Below are positions 8,047 through 17,073 of a stretch of DNA of 64,000 nucleotides, one piece after another. The stretch lies in contig NZ_CP021247.1 of the NCBI RefSeq assembly GCF_017309955.1, positions 3,497,001-3,561,000 of the forward strand, written 5' to 3'. Made by a program: the position numbers and the translations under genes. The DNA comes from Novosphingobium sp. KA1. GTDB lineage: Bacteria > Pseudomonadota > Alphaproteobacteria > Sphingomonadales > Sphingomonadaceae. The notes beneath the pieces are model-generated. The model saw only the letters and a list, made by a program, of their open reading frames with translations, ran no database searches and was not told the origin of the DNA. Numbering within the stretch: position 1 is the stretch's first letter; each line of letters starts with the position of its first letter.

Positions 8047-8074
8047 GACAATGGGCCCTGCCGGGCCCATTGTC
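8047..8074 (+). promoter_or_regulatory. Perfect 12-bp hairpin in the thiL translation-initiation region
   Basis: GACAATGGGCCC (8047-8058) and its exact reverse complement (8063-8074) flank a TGCC loop. The stem ends six bases before the thiL ATG and occupies the place where a ribosome-binding site would lie. No T-tract follows, so it is not a typical intrinsic terminator. It may limit thiL translation or act as an RNA-processing site. Confidence 0.5.
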
Positions 8075-8080
8075 ATTTCC

Positions 8081-9040
8081 ATGACCCGCGAATTCGCCTT
8101 CATCGAAGCCCTGCGCGCCATTGCCGTCAGCCCGGCCGCGCGCGGCCTTGCGGACGATGCCGCCGTACTCGAAATCGGCGGCGAAAAGCTGGTCCTGACG
8201 ATGGACACGCTGGTCGAGGGCATCCACTTCCTGCCCGACGATCCGCCGGAAAGCATCGCCTGGAAGCTGGTGGCGGTGAATGCCTCGGACCTTGCCGCCA
8301 AGGGCGCCGAGCCATTGGGCTGCCTCAAGTCCCACGCGCTGGGCGAAGACGCGTGGGACCGCGCCTTCCTTGGCGGCATGGATCAGGCCTGCCGCCATTT
8401 CCGCCTGCCGCTGCTGGGCGGCGACACCGTGCGCATGCCGCGCGGTTCGGCGCGCAGCTTCTCGCTCACCGCCATCGGCCGGGGCATCGAGGACGTGCCG
8501 GTGCCCACCCGCAGCGGCGCGCAGGCGGGCGATGTGGTGTGGTGCAGCGGCACGCTGGGCGATTCCGGCCTCGGCCTGGCGCTGCTGTCGGACCGGGTGA
8601 AGGACGTCAGCCCCGACCATGACTGGCTGATCGACCGCTATCGCCGCCCGATGCCCGAACCGGCGCTGGGCGCCGCGCTCGCCCCGCTCACCAGCGCGAT
8701 GATGGACGTATCGGACGGCCTGCTGATCGACGCGCGGCGCATGGCCGATGCCAGCGGCGTCGCCATCCATTTCGATGCCTCCGAAGTCCCGCTTTCAGGC
8801 GCCTATCGCGCTGTCGCCGGGGACAATGTCGAACAGCGCATAGCCGCGATGACGGCGGGAGACGACTACGTCCTGCTGTTCACCGCCCCGCCGGTAAACA
8901 GCGCCTATTTGCGCGCCGCAGCCAAGGGACTGGATACGCAAATCCACGCCATCGGTACGGTTTCCGAAGGCAGCGGCATCGTTCTGGAATGGAAGGGTTC
9001 GCCGATCTCGCTGCCGGATCGGTTGGGTTATCAGCATTAG
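8081..9040 (+). CDS. thiL: Thiamine-monophosphate kinase
   Basis: A 319-residue member of the PurM/ThiL ATP-grasp-like superfamily that phosphorylates thiamine phosphate to thiamine diphosphate. Signatures: E.ALR at the start, GLADDAAVLEIGG...TMDTLVEGIHF (Mg-ATP site), VNASDLAAKGAEPLG, LLGGDTVR, and MDVSDGLLIDARRM. The frame is open from 7982 inside nusB, but ATG 8081 gives the usual MTREFAFIEAL start. It may be cotranscribed with hisG-hisD-nusB. The hairpin just upstream replaces a recognisable ribosome-binding site. Confidence 0.94.
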   Translation: MTREFAFIEALRAIAVSPAARGLADDAAVLEIGGEKLVLTMDTLVEGIHFLPDDPPESIAWKLVAVNASDLAAKGAEPLGCLKSHALGEDAWDRAFLGGMDQACRHFRLPLLGGDTVRMPRGSARSFSLTAIGRGIEDVPVPTRSGAQAGDVVWCSGTLGDSGLGLALLSDRVKDVSPDHDWLIDRYRRPMPEPALGAALAPLTSAMMDVSDGLLIDARRMADASGVAIHFDASEVPLSGAYRAVAGDNVEQRIAAMTAGDDYVLLFTAPPVNSAYLRAAAKGLDTQIHAIGTVSEGSGIVLEWKGSPISLPDRLGYQH

Positions 9041-9132
9041 GCCCGGCATACTTGCGCGGCGGCGATTGCGATGACCGCTCTCAACGGTTGCCGTCTTCAA
9101 GCTGCCGTTCCAGGTACGCCCCGTTGCGGACA

Positions 9133-9414
9133 TCAGCGGATCAGTTCAGCTTCGATTTCTTCGGCTATGCCGGTATTGAGCCGCGCGACCTGCTCCATGA
9201 TGCCGTCCAGTCGAGCTTCGGTCAGGGGTTCTGCAGGATCAGAGAGTCCAACTATATGCCCAGCGAGATAGTGTATGCAGTTGTTGATCGCCCAATTTAC
9301 CTGCACGCTAACATCGTCGCGGGCCATGATAGTGAACCCATGGATCGCACGCGCTAAGTAACGAATTAACCTTGGTCGTGCCGCAAATTGCAGATCTTCT
9401 CGTAAAGGCATCAT
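9133..9414 (-). CDS. Hypothetical small protein
   Basis: A 93-residue ORF on the minus strand with no family I recognise. It looks real: an AGGGGA ribosome-binding site lies at the right distance (better for the second ATG at 9411), amino-acid use is balanced (mixed helix formers, one Cys, two Trp/Tyr-region aromatics), and the DNA is visibly less GC-rich than its neighbours. Predicted soluble and helical, with no signal peptide; the C-terminal half (LTEARLDGIMEQVARLNTGIAEEIEAEL) would form an amphipathic helix. It stands alone between thiL and an intergenic repeat. The lower GC content could mean recent acquisition. Confidence 0.5.
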   Translation of the reverse strand: MMPLREDLQFAARPRLIRYLARAIHGFTIMARDDVSVQVNWAINNCIHYLAGHIVGLSDPAEPLTEARLDGIMEQVARLNTGIAEEIEAELIR

Positions 9415-9777
9415 CAGTCCCCTTTTATACTCGGATGCTTGCGCTTGGAATGCTGGAGAGGCAATGGCCGCTCCCCACCCAAATCAGACATCCCAACTCC
9501 GCTCAGGCTGAGCCTGTCGAAGCCCTCTGGGTCGGCACCACGGCTCCCCATCCTTCGACAGGCTCAGGATGAGCGGTATGGGCGGGACGAAGGTCCGCAT
9601 TCCCGACCGCGCACTGTCGTTGGGGCCGATACCGCATTCCCGCCAAGTTCCTCCCGACAAAATCGACTTCGGATGAAGGCGCTTGCCAGTAATCCTCCTT
9701 GTCTATAGCCCTTTACGTCCAGAACGGGAAAAACCGTCGAAAATAGCGAATGTTCGCGTGGGAAAAGGGGGCGTTTT
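9415..9777 (+). other. Gene-free region upstream of hppA
   Basis: No convincing gene. It holds the inverted repeat at 9499-9576, two copies of CCGCATTCCCG (about 9596 and 9631), and from about 9690 the probable hppA leader with an AAGGGGG ribosome-binding site before its GTG start. Short ORFs here are translations of the repeat. Confidence 0.6.
9499..9576. repeat. Intergenic inverted repeat (CTTCGACAGGCTCAG type)
   Basis: Bases 9499-9522 pair with 9553-9576 (24 bp with two mismatches) around a 30-base spacer. The core CTTCGACAGGCTCAG with flanking GAGCGG is a repeat I recall as common between genes in sphingomonads and some other proteobacteria. A degenerate relative (CTTCGACAAGCTCGG) appears at 13979-13993. 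Confidence 0.7.
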
Positions 9778-11871
9778 GTGAATCCAGTCACGATCGCAAT
9801 TATCCTGGGGCTTCTGGCCATTCTCTATGGCTTCATTACCAGCAGACAAGTTCTCGGCGCTCCGGCCGGGTCCGACAAGATGCAGGAGATCGCCGCCGCC
9901 ATTCAGGAAGGCGCGCAGGCCTACCTCAAGCGGCAATATTCGACCATCGCCGTCGTCGGCATCGTCGTTGCCATCATCATTTCGCTGACGCTGGGGCATA
10001 TCTCGGCCATCGGCTTTGTCATCGGCGCGATCCTTTCAGGCGTGGCCGGGTTCATCGGCATGAACATCTCGGTCCGCTCCAACGTGCGCACCGCCGCCGC
10101 CGCGCAGACCGGCTTGCAAGCGGGCCTGACGCTGGCCTTCCGCGCGGGCGCCATCACCGGGATGCTCGTCGCAGGCCTCGCGCTGCTCGCGATCGCGGTG
10201 TTCTACTGGTATCTGACCGGCCCCGGCGGCCACACCGTCGGCGGTGAGGATCGCACCGTCGTGCAGGCGCTGACCGCCCTCGCCTTCGGCGCCTCGCTCA
10301 TCTCGATCTTCGCGCGTCTTGGCGGCGGCATCTTCACCAAGGCCGCCGATGTGGGCGCCGACCTCGTCGGCAAGGTGGAAGCGGGCATCCCCGAGGACGA
10401 CCCGCGCAACCCCGCCGTGATCGCCGACAACGTGGGCGACAATGTGGGCGACTGCGCCGGCATGGCCGCCGACCTGTTCGAGACCTATGTCGTCACCGTC
10501 GGCGCGACGATGGTGCTGACCGCGCTGCTGATGAAGGGCATCGCCAATTTCGAAGGCCTAATGGCGCTGCCGCTGCTGATCGGCGGCGTCTGCATCGTCA
10601 CCTCGATCATCGGCACCTACTTCGTGCGCCTCGGCGGATCGCAGAACATCATGGGGGCCATGTACAAGGGTTTCCTGGTCACCGCGGTCCTGTCGATCCC
10701 GGCGATCTGGTGGGCGATCAATTACGCGCTGGCCGATATCGGCGCCGAGATCGGCACCACCGGGTTCTCCGGCAAGTCGCTGTTCCACTGCGCACTGGTC
10801 GGCCTGGTCATCACCGGGCTGATCATCTGGATCACCGAATACTACACCGGCACCGGCTACCGGCCGGTCCGCTCGATCGCCAAGGCATCGGAGACCGGAC
10901 ACGGCACCAACGTCATCCAGGGCCTCGCCATCAGCCTTGAGGCGACTGCGCTGCCCACCGTGGTGATCGTGGCGGGCATCATCATCGCCTATCAACTCGC
11001 GGGCCTGCTCGGCATTGCCTATGCGGCGACGGCCATGCTGGCGCTGGCAGGCATGGTGGTGGCGCTGGACGCTTATGGTCCCGTTACCGACAATGCCGGC
11101 GGCATCGCCGAAATGGCCGGACTCGACGACAGCGTGCGCGAGAAGACCGACGCGCTGGACGCCGTGGGCAACACCACCAAGGCGGTGACCAAGGGCTATG
11201 CCATCGGCTCGGCGGGGCTTGCCGCGCTGGTGCTGTTCGCGGCCTACACCACGGACCTGCGTGAGTTCTTCCCCGATCTCGACGTCGATTTCAGCCTGGA
11301 GAATCCCTACGTCATCGTCGGGCTGCTGCTCGGCGCGCTGCTGCCCTACCTGTTCGGGGCCATGGGCATGACGGCGGTGGGCCGCGCGGCGGGCGACGTG
11401 GTCAAGGACGTGCGCGAGCAGTTCAAGGCCAATCCCGGTATCATGACCTACGAAACCAAGCCGGACTATGCCCGCACCGTGGACCTCGTGACCAAGGCCG
11501 CGATCAAGGAGATGATCGTGCCCTCGCTGCTGCCGGTGCTGACGCCGATCGCGGTCTATTTCGCGATCTCGTTCGTGGCGGGGGTGGAGAACGGCTTTGC
11601 CGCCCTCGGCGCACTGCTGCTGGGGGTGATTGTCGGCGGGTTGTTCGTGGCGCTCTCGATGACCTCGGGCGGCGGTGCCTGGGACAATGCCAAGAAGTTC
11701 ATCGAAGACGGCCATCACGGCGGCAAGGGTTCGGAGGCCCACAAGGCCGCGGTCACCGGCGATACCGTGGGCGATCCGTACAAGGACACTGCCGGTCCTG
11801 CGGTGAACCCGATGATCAAGATCACCAATATCGTCGCCCTGCTGTTGCTCGCAGCACTGGCGGCGGGTTGA
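9778..11871 (+). CDS. hppA: K(+)-insensitive membrane H(+)-pyrophosphatase
   Basis: A 697-residue multi-spanning pump that couples pyrophosphate hydrolysis to proton export across the inner membrane. Family motifs are present: [18 protein letters not shown] and [18 protein letters not shown] (pyrophosphate/Mg site, about residues 197-235) and the C-terminal [18 protein letters not shown]. Residue 468 in GNTTK is Lys, where K+-dependent enzymes have Ala, so this is the K+-independent class. Start is GTG 9778 with AAGGGGG seven bases upstream. Monocistronic, with its own terminator. Confidence 0.97.
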   Translation: MNPVTIAIILGLLAILYGFITSRQVLGAPAGSDKMQEIAAAIQEGAQAYLKRQYSTIAVVGIVVAIIISLTLGHISAIGFVIGAILSGVAGFIGMNISVRSNVRTAAAAQTGLQAGLTLAFRAGAITGMLVAGLALLAIAVFYWYLTGPGGHTVGGEDRTVVQALTALAFGASLISIFARLGGGIFTKAADVGADLVGKVEAGIPEDDPRNPAVIADNVGDNVGDCAGMAADLFETYVVTVGATMVLTALLMKGIANFEGLMALPLLIGGVCIVTSIIGTYFVRLGGSQNIMGAMYKGFLVTAVLSIPAIWWAINYALADIGAEIGTTGFSGKSLFHCALVGLVITGLIIWITEYYTGTGYRPVRSIAKASETGHGTNVIQGLAISLEATALPTVVIVAGIIIAYQLAGLLGIAYAATAMLALAGMVVALDAYGPVTDNAGGIAEMAGLDDSVREKTDALDAVGNTTKAVTKGYAIGSAGLAALVLFAAYTTDLREFFPDLDVDFSLENPYVIVGLLLGALLPYLFGAMGMTAVGRAAGDVVKDVREQFKANPGIMTYETKPDYARTVDLVTKAAIKEMIVPSLLPVLTPIAVYFAISFVAGVENGFAALGALLLGVIVGGLFVALSMTSGGGAWDNAKKFIEDGHHGGKGSEAHKAAVTGDTVGDPYKDTAGPAVNPMIKITNIVALLLLAALAAG

Positions 11872-11886
11872 TCTCCCGGTTGCAGC

Positions 11887-11928
11887 AATCCCCCGGCGGA
11901 GCGATCCGCCGTGGGATTTGCCTTTTCC
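11887..11928 (+). terminator. Rho-independent terminator of hppA
   Basis: A 14-bp stem with one mismatch (11887-11900 with 11905-11918), a GCGA tetraloop and a T-rich tail (TGCCTTTTCC), 15 bases after the hppA stop. Confidence 0.75.
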
Positions 11929-11976
11929 GGCACCGCGTTAGGCTTTCCTTGAAACCGAGGCGCTAGAAAGCCCTCC

Positions 11977-13116
11977 ATGCTCACGACCAGCCCCCCGGTC
12001 CACGAGGACGCGCCCGGCCACTGCGGCACCATCGCCGCCGTGCCATTGCGGGAGCTGGCGAGCGACGTGCGTGCATGGGATGCCCTGGCCCGGCGCGCCA
12101 GCGAGGCCAATCCGTTCTACGAAAGCTGGTACCTGCTGCCCTCGCTGCGCCACCTCGCCAGCGGGGAATGCGTAGAGATGCTCCGTTTCGAACGCGATGG
12201 CCGCCTCGCGGGCCTGCTGCCCATCGTGCGCAGCCGCCACTATTACCGCTGGCCGGTGCCGAACATGGCAGGCTGGCTGCACGCCAACGCCTTCCTGGGC
12301 ACCCCATTGATCGAACGCGGCGCAGAGCAGGCCTTCTGGCGCGCGCTGCTCGCATGGGCCGACAGCTCGGCGCGCAGCGCTATGTTCCTGCACTTGCGGG
12401 CGATCCCGCTGGGCGGGCCGGTCCATCGCGGCCTCGAGGACGCACTCGGCAACCGTACCGCCGCCATCGTCCACCGCGAGGAACGCGCCCTCCTGCGCTC
12501 CGACCTTTCGCCCGGTGCCTACCTGGAAGCCTCGCTTTCCGGGAAGAAGCGCAAGGAAATCCGCCGCCAGTGGAACCGCCTCGGCGAATGCGGCGAGGTC
12601 ACGGTCGAACGGCTCGGCGGCAGCGACGGGCTTCAGGGCTGGATCGACGAATTTCTGGCGCTCGAAGCGGCAGGCTGGAAAGGCAATGCCGGGTCCGCGC
12701 TCGCCAGCCTGGAGACGACGCGGACGCTGTTTCGCGAGGCGCTGTCCGGCGCCGCCGCCGGTGCCCGGCTGGAACGGCTCGCCCTGCGGCTCGACGGCAA
12801 GCCGATCGCCATGCTGGCCACATTCCTCACCCCGCCCGGCGCCTTCTCGTTCAAGACCGCGTTTGACGAGAGCTTCGCCCGCTTTTCACCCGGCGTCCTG
12901 CTTCAGCGCGAATACCTTGACGTGCTTGCCCGCGCCGACATCGCCTGGACCGACAGCTGCGCGGCGCAGGATCACCCGATGATCGACCACCTCTGGCGCG
13001 AGCGCCGCGTGCTTGGCCGCCTCTCCATCGCCATCGGCGGGCCGGTGCGCCGTGCGCTGTTCCAGCGCTTCATGTCCGCCGAACTCGCCCGCAATCCCGC
13101 TGGAACCACTGGATGA
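11977..13116 (+). CDS. GNAT-type acyltransferase, BioF2/CelD-like
   Basis: A 379-residue cytosolic protein of the BioF2-like (Acetyltransf_6) group. The C-terminal GNAT half contains SGKKRKEIRRQWNRL, a long helix typical of these proteins, then ERLALRLDGKPIAMLATFL and FSFKTAFDESFARFSPGVLLQ. The N-terminal half (about 25-160) is a second degenerate GNAT-like unit beginning with NPFYESWYLLPSL. Members of this group act in exopolysaccharide, peptidoglycan or lipid modification; the acceptor is not evident here. The last four bases overlap the following cupin-like gene, so the two are likely to act together. Confidence 0.85.
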   Translation: MLTTSPPVHEDAPGHCGTIAAVPLRELASDVRAWDALARRASEANPFYESWYLLPSLRHLASGECVEMLRFERDGRLAGLLPIVRSRHYYRWPVPNMAGWLHANAFLGTPLIERGAEQAFWRALLAWADSSARSAMFLHLRAIPLGGPVHRGLEDALGNRTAAIVHREERALLRSDLSPGAYLEASLSGKKRKEIRRQWNRLGECGEVTVERLGGSDGLQGWIDEFLALEAAGWKGNAGSALASLETTRTLFREALSGAAAGARLERLALRLDGKPIAMLATFLTPPGAFSFKTAFDESFARFSPGVLLQREYLDVLARADIAWTDSCAAQDHPMIDHLWRERRVLGRLSIAIGGPVRRALFQRFMSAELARNPAGTTG

Positions 13117-13961
13117 ACGCCCCCGCCCTTCCCGTCTTCGGCGCTCCGGCGCGCGCGCTGTTTGCCGCAAACTACCCCGAAGCGCCGCACAAGCTGCCGC
13201 ATAGGCTGACCAGCCACCCCTTGCTGGACCTCGAAGCGCTCGCCGTACTGGCGGAAACCGTGCCCGCCAGTTCGGTCGAGTACAACTTCGGCAACCAGCC
13301 CCTCGGCATCGACGGCAAGCCCGCGCCCACCGGCATCCCCATCGGCCGCACCATCCGCGAGATCGAGACGACCAACTCCTGGGCCGTCATCAAGAATATC
13401 GAGCAGCACCCCGACTACGCCCGCCTGCTCGAAGACCTGCTCGCCGAACTGCGCCCGATGATCGAGGAAAAGACCGGCGCCATGATGAAGCTGCAAGGCT
13501 TCATCTTCGTCACCTCGGCAGGCGGCGTCACGCCCTATCACTTCGACCCCGAGCACAACATCCTGCTGCAAGTGCGCGGCCACAAGGTCATGACCCAGTT
13601 CCCCGCCGGAGACCACCGCTTCGCGCCGGACGAAGTGCACGAAACCTACCATACCGGGGGCGGCCGCGAGCTGAAATGGCGGGACGAACTGCTGGAAGGC
13701 GGCCGCGAATTCGCGCTGGGTTCGGGCGAGGCCGTGTTCGTGCCGGTGATGGCGCCGCATTTTGTGCGGAACGGCACCGAACCTTCGGTTTCGCTCTCGA
13801 TCACGTGGCGTTCGGAATGGAGCTTTGCCGAAGCGGACGCCCGGGCGTTCAACGGGGTGCTGCGGAAGTTGGGCCTCAAACCCAAGGCGCCGGGGCGCTG
13901 GCCGGCGCGCAATCGCGCCAAGGCACTGGCCTGGCGGGTGCTGCGCAAGTTCAAGAAATAA
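13113..13961 (+). CDS. Cupin-like (JmjC-type) Fe(II)/2-oxoglutarate oxygenase
   Basis: A 282-residue protein with a double-stranded beta-helix core. The iron-binding triad reads H143-F-D145 (in TPYHFDPEHN) and H216 (in APHFVRNG), with a preceding GF.F.TS strand. This pattern fits the cupin_8/JmjC-like hydroxylases. Residues 240-282 are a basic C-terminal tail (KPKAPGRW...RVLRKFKK) that could contact membrane or nucleic acid. ATGA coupling to the BioF2-like acyltransferase suggests a shared two-step modification; the substrate is unknown. No terminator with a T-tract is seen after it. Confidence 0.86.
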   Translation: MNAPALPVFGAPARALFAANYPEAPHKLPHRLTSHPLLDLEALAVLAETVPASSVEYNFGNQPLGIDGKPAPTGIPIGRTIREIETTNSWAVIKNIEQHPDYARLLEDLLAELRPMIEEKTGAMMKLQGFIFVTSAGGVTPYHFDPEHNILLQVRGHKVMTQFPAGDHRFAPDEVHETYHTGGGRELKWRDELLEGGREFALGSGEAVFVPVMAPHFVRNGTEPSVSLSITWRSEWSFAEADARAFNGVLRKLGLKPKAPGRWPARNRAKALAWRVLRKFKK

Positions 13962-14022
13962 GAGAAAGTCCTGGGGCGCTTCGACAAGCTCGGGAGATCC
14001 CCCAGACCCGCAGAATGTCTAT

Positions 14023-14117
14023 GTTGCGCCCTGCCTATCCGTCTTGCGCTCACTGAGAGCCGGGAGACAAATAGCCTGCGGCTGCAAGGAGCGCACAACC
14101 GATAGGCGAGGCGCAAC
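14023..14117. repeat. Nested inverted repeat of unknown type
   Basis: Bases 14023-14039 pair with 14101-14117 (15 of 17). Inside, TGCGCTC (about 14045-14051) pairs with GAGCGCA (about 14090-14096), and AGCC-TGC-GGCT forms a third small stem. The stretch lies between the 3' ends of the cupin gene (plus) and the aminopeptidase gene (minus). It could fold as a branched RNA on either strand or be the remnant of a mobile element; I do not recognise it. Confidence 0.5.
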
Positions 14118-14176
14118 GAAGACGGTAATGGGGGTGCAGGGTGGCTATGCTCCCCTGCTTTTACCCTTCCCCCTAC

Positions 14177-16861
14177 TCACTTGACCCACTTAGCCACCTG
14201 CTCGCGCTGACGCGGACGGTTGGCGAGACGTTCCTTGAGCGCGGTCAGCGCCTGCACCACCGGCTTGGCCTCGTCGGCCGGAAGCGTGGCGGCATAGGCT
14301 TCGATCTTGCCGACCATCGCCGCATCGGTGCTCGAGGCGACGATGCGGGCAAAGAAGCGCGCGCGCCCCGAGTGTTCGATCAGCGCGTCGACCTTGGCCT
14401 GATTGGCGCGCACGAAGTCGAAGGCCATTTCCGGGTGCGCGCGGGCGACCGAGGTGATGATCTGCGAAGCGCTGGTGGCATCCGGCGTGCCGGAGATCGC
14501 GAAGGCCAGCGATTCCCCGGCCAGCGCGTCGTCCTTGGCGAGGCCGAGGTTCGAGTAGTACATCTGGCGCTCGACAAAGCTGGTGGCGCCGGCGGCCTGC
14601 TTGCGCAGCAGTTCCCAGTCTGCGCGGTTGGCGTTGGCGGCGGCGACCGAGAGCCAGGTGCCCTTGAGCGGGCCGTCGAGCGACTGCGGGTTCGTCGTCA
14701 GGCCCTGAAGGCGGCGGCGCGCTTCGGCCACGACCTTGGCATCACCCACCGCGCCCAGCGTCTCGATCAGTTGCGCGCGCAGTTCGGTGTCGACCAGCGG
14801 CTCGCCGGCAGTGCCGTCGAAGCCCAGCTTGCCGAGACGCGGCGACCAGATCTTCGAGATGCGTGCGCCCAGCGCCGTGCGGGCCGGTTTCGCGGCATCG
14901 CCGTCGAGCAGGCCGTAGACCGCCTGCCAGCGCGCCGCGACGTTACCCGACAGCACGGCGTCGGCATTAGGCGAGAAGGCCGAGAGGAAGTCGAGGCCGA
15001 CCGCCATGTCCTGATACCCCGCCAGCGCCAGCGAGAGGTTGTCGCGGGCAAGGCCGTACTGGTCGATCGGGGCCAGCTTGCCGAACGCGGCGACCAGCGC
15101 CTTGATCGCCGGGGCCGGATAGAGCGTGCGGTAGTAGCCGAGCTGCCCTGCATTGACGAGGACCGGGCCGCAACCGGCCAGGGTCATGCTTTCGCTGCGC
15201 TGCGCCATCAGGTGACGGGCGGGCGCGGCATCGCCGACACGCACCAGCAGCGGCATCGGCCAGACGGGCGCGGTCGTGCCGCGTGCGGCGGGGTCGAGCG
15301 AGAAGGCATCCTGCGTCAGGTCGAGGCGGGTCTGGCCGTTCTGGCACGACACCGCGTTGACGCGCAGCAGCGGCACGCCCGGCGTGTGGGTGAAGGCCTC
15401 GGCGATGCGGTCCACGTCCTTGCCGCCGGCAGCTTCCATCGCCGCCCAGAGATCGCGGCTGGAGGTGTTCGAGTAGGCGTGGCGCTTCATGTAGAGGCGC
15501 ATGCCGTCACGCCAGGTGTCGGGCCCGACGTAGTCCTCCAGCATCGAGATGACCGCCTGCCCCTTCTGGTAGGTGATCGAATCGAAGGCCTGCTCCATTT
15601 CCGAAACGGTGCGGACCTTCTGCACCACCGGGTGGGTGGTGGGCAGCGCATCGAGCGCCATCGCGCCTTCGCGGCCGTCGACGGCGCCCAGCTTCCAGTT
15701 CCAGTCCGGATTGAAGTGATCGGTCGCCTTGGCGGCAAACCAGCTGGCAAAACCCTCGTTCAGCCAGATGTCGTCCCACCAGGCCATCGTCACCAGATCG
15801 CCGAACCACTGGTGCGCGGTCTCGTGCGCCTGCACGCTGTAGATGCTCTGCTTGCCGGAGGGGCTGGTGGTCTTGGGATCGAGCAGCAGGATACGCTCGA
15901 AGGTCATGATCGCGCCCCAGTTCTCCATCGCACCGAAGAACTGCGAGGTGCCGGGGGCGGCGATGTTGTCCAGCTTGGGCAGCGGGAACTTGACGCCGAA
16001 GTAGTCATCGAACCACGGCAGGATCTGGGCCAGGCCCTCGCGCGCATAATCGGCCTGCGCGCCGCTGCCCGCAGGCGCGACGATGCCGACGTCGACGCCG
16101 TCCGCCGCCTTTTGCGACGAGCGTTCGAAATCGCCCATGCCGAAGAACAGCAGGTAGGAACTCATCTTCGGCGTCGTCGCGAACGTCACGCGCTTGAGGC
16201 CGCCGGCGAGCATTTCCTGCCCCTTCACCGGCATGTTGCCGAGCGCCATGCGGTCGGCCGGAACGATGGCCGAAACGTCGAAGGTCGCCTTGTAGCTGGG
16301 CTCGTCGAAGCTCGGCACGAAGCGGCGGGCGTCGGGGGCCTCGAACTGGGTGAACAGGCCGCGCACTTCCTTGCCGGTGCGCTTGTCGGGATAGTCGAGC
16401 GCGAAGAGGCCCGAGGGCTGCGTGCCGATCTTGCCCGCATAGGCCACGTCGAGGCGGTACTGCCCCGGCGCGATGGCCTTGGGGGCGGCAAAGCGCAGGG
16501 TCTGCGCGGCCTCGTCGGCCGTGGTGGTCAGGGCGACCGGCTTGCCGTCGGCGCCGACGAGCGCAGCGCTCGAGACCGCAAGGCCGTTGCCGTGCAGCGT
16601 CAGCGCGTCGGTGGCGGAAAAGACAGTGACGTCGATCGAGACCTTGCCGGTGAAGGTCAGCGCCTGCGCGTCGGGCGTCACTTCGATGCGGTAATGCGTC
16701 GGACGGGCGTTGCGCGGCAGGTCGCTCGGCACGGTTTCGGGCAGCGGGGCGAGGGTTGCGGCAACTGGAGCAGCCGGCGCGCTGGCGGCGAATGCATGGG
16801 CGGAAACGGCAAAGGCAATCACGGCACCGGCCGTGGCAAGGTTACGCAGGGTAGAACGCAT
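14177..16861 (-). CDS. Exported M1 family zinc aminopeptidase
   Basis: An 894-residue metallopeptidase. Residues 1-26 form a Sec signal peptide (hydrophobic core after MRSTLRN, AHA-F-AA cleavage region), so it is periplasmic or secreted. Catalytic elements: the substrate-binding GAMENWG at about residue 310, and the zinc motif H346-E-T-A-H350 with E369 18 residues later (HEXXH-X18-E). The ERAP-like C-terminal helical domain covers roughly residues 560-880. Signal peptide and domain order differ from cytosolic E. coli PepN. The minus-strand GGAG before the ATG supports the start. It stands alone. Confidence 0.94.
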   Translation of the reverse strand: MRSTLRNLATAGAVIAFAVSAHAFAASAPAAPVAATLAPLPETVPSDLPRNARPTHYRIEVTPDAQALTFTGKVSIDVTVFSATDALTLHGNGLAVSSAALVGADGKPVALTTTADEAAQTLRFAAPKAIAPGQYRLDVAYAGKIGTQPSGLFALDYPDKRTGKEVRGLFTQFEAPDARRFVPSFDEPSYKATFDVSAIVPADRMALGNMPVKGQEMLAGGLKRVTFATTPKMSSYLLFFGMGDFERSSQKAADGVDVGIVAPAGSGAQADYAREGLAQILPWFDDYFGVKFPLPKLDNIAAPGTSQFFGAMENWGAIMTFERILLLDPKTTSPSGKQSIYSVQAHETAHQWFGDLVTMAWWDDIWLNEGFASWFAAKATDHFNPDWNWKLGAVDGREGAMALDALPTTHPVVQKVRTVSEMEQAFDSITYQKGQAVISMLEDYVGPDTWRDGMRLYMKRHAYSNTSSRDLWAAMEAAGGKDVDRIAEAFTHTPGVPLLRVNAVSCQNGQTRLDLTQDAFSLDPAARGTTAPVWPMPLLVRVGDAAPARHLMAQRSESMTLAGCGPVLVNAGQLGYYRTLYPAPAIKALVAAFGKLAPIDQYGLARDNLSLALAGYQDMAVGLDFLSAFSPNADAVLSGNVAARWQAVYGLLDGDAAKPARTALGARISKIWSPRLGKLGFDGTAGEPLVDTELRAQLIETLGAVGDAKVVAEARRRLQGLTTNPQSLDGPLKGTWLSVAAANANRADWELLRKQAAGATSFVERQMYYSNLGLAKDDALAGESLAFAISGTPDATSASQIITSVARAHPEMAFDFVRANQAKVDALIEHSGRARFFARIVASSTDAAMVGKIEAYAATLPADEAKPVVQALTALKERLANRPRQREQVAKWVK

Positions 16862-17073
16862 GAAAGAGAGGCTCCGAGAAATCGGGTACTGTTTGCGCAG
16901 GCAGGACGCCGCGCCAGCCGTGCGCGCGTGTTAGCCCGAAGCCTGGCTGCGAACCACCCTGATGCCATGTCGTTTGTCGATGGGAATCATACCTTGGTAT
17001 TGAAGGCGGCGCGCGACATCCCCTCGCTTTTGTGCGATTTTTCACACTTCCGAAGTGCGACTCGGAGGCTTCC

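Noticed and set aside
8047..8074. Hairpin as an intrinsic terminator of nusB
   Set aside because: No T-run follows the stem, and the thiL start is six bases away.
9439..9708. Short ORF with the residues ILRQAQDER
   Set aside because: This is a translation of the CTTCGACAGGCTCAG repeat, a known kind of annotation artefact.
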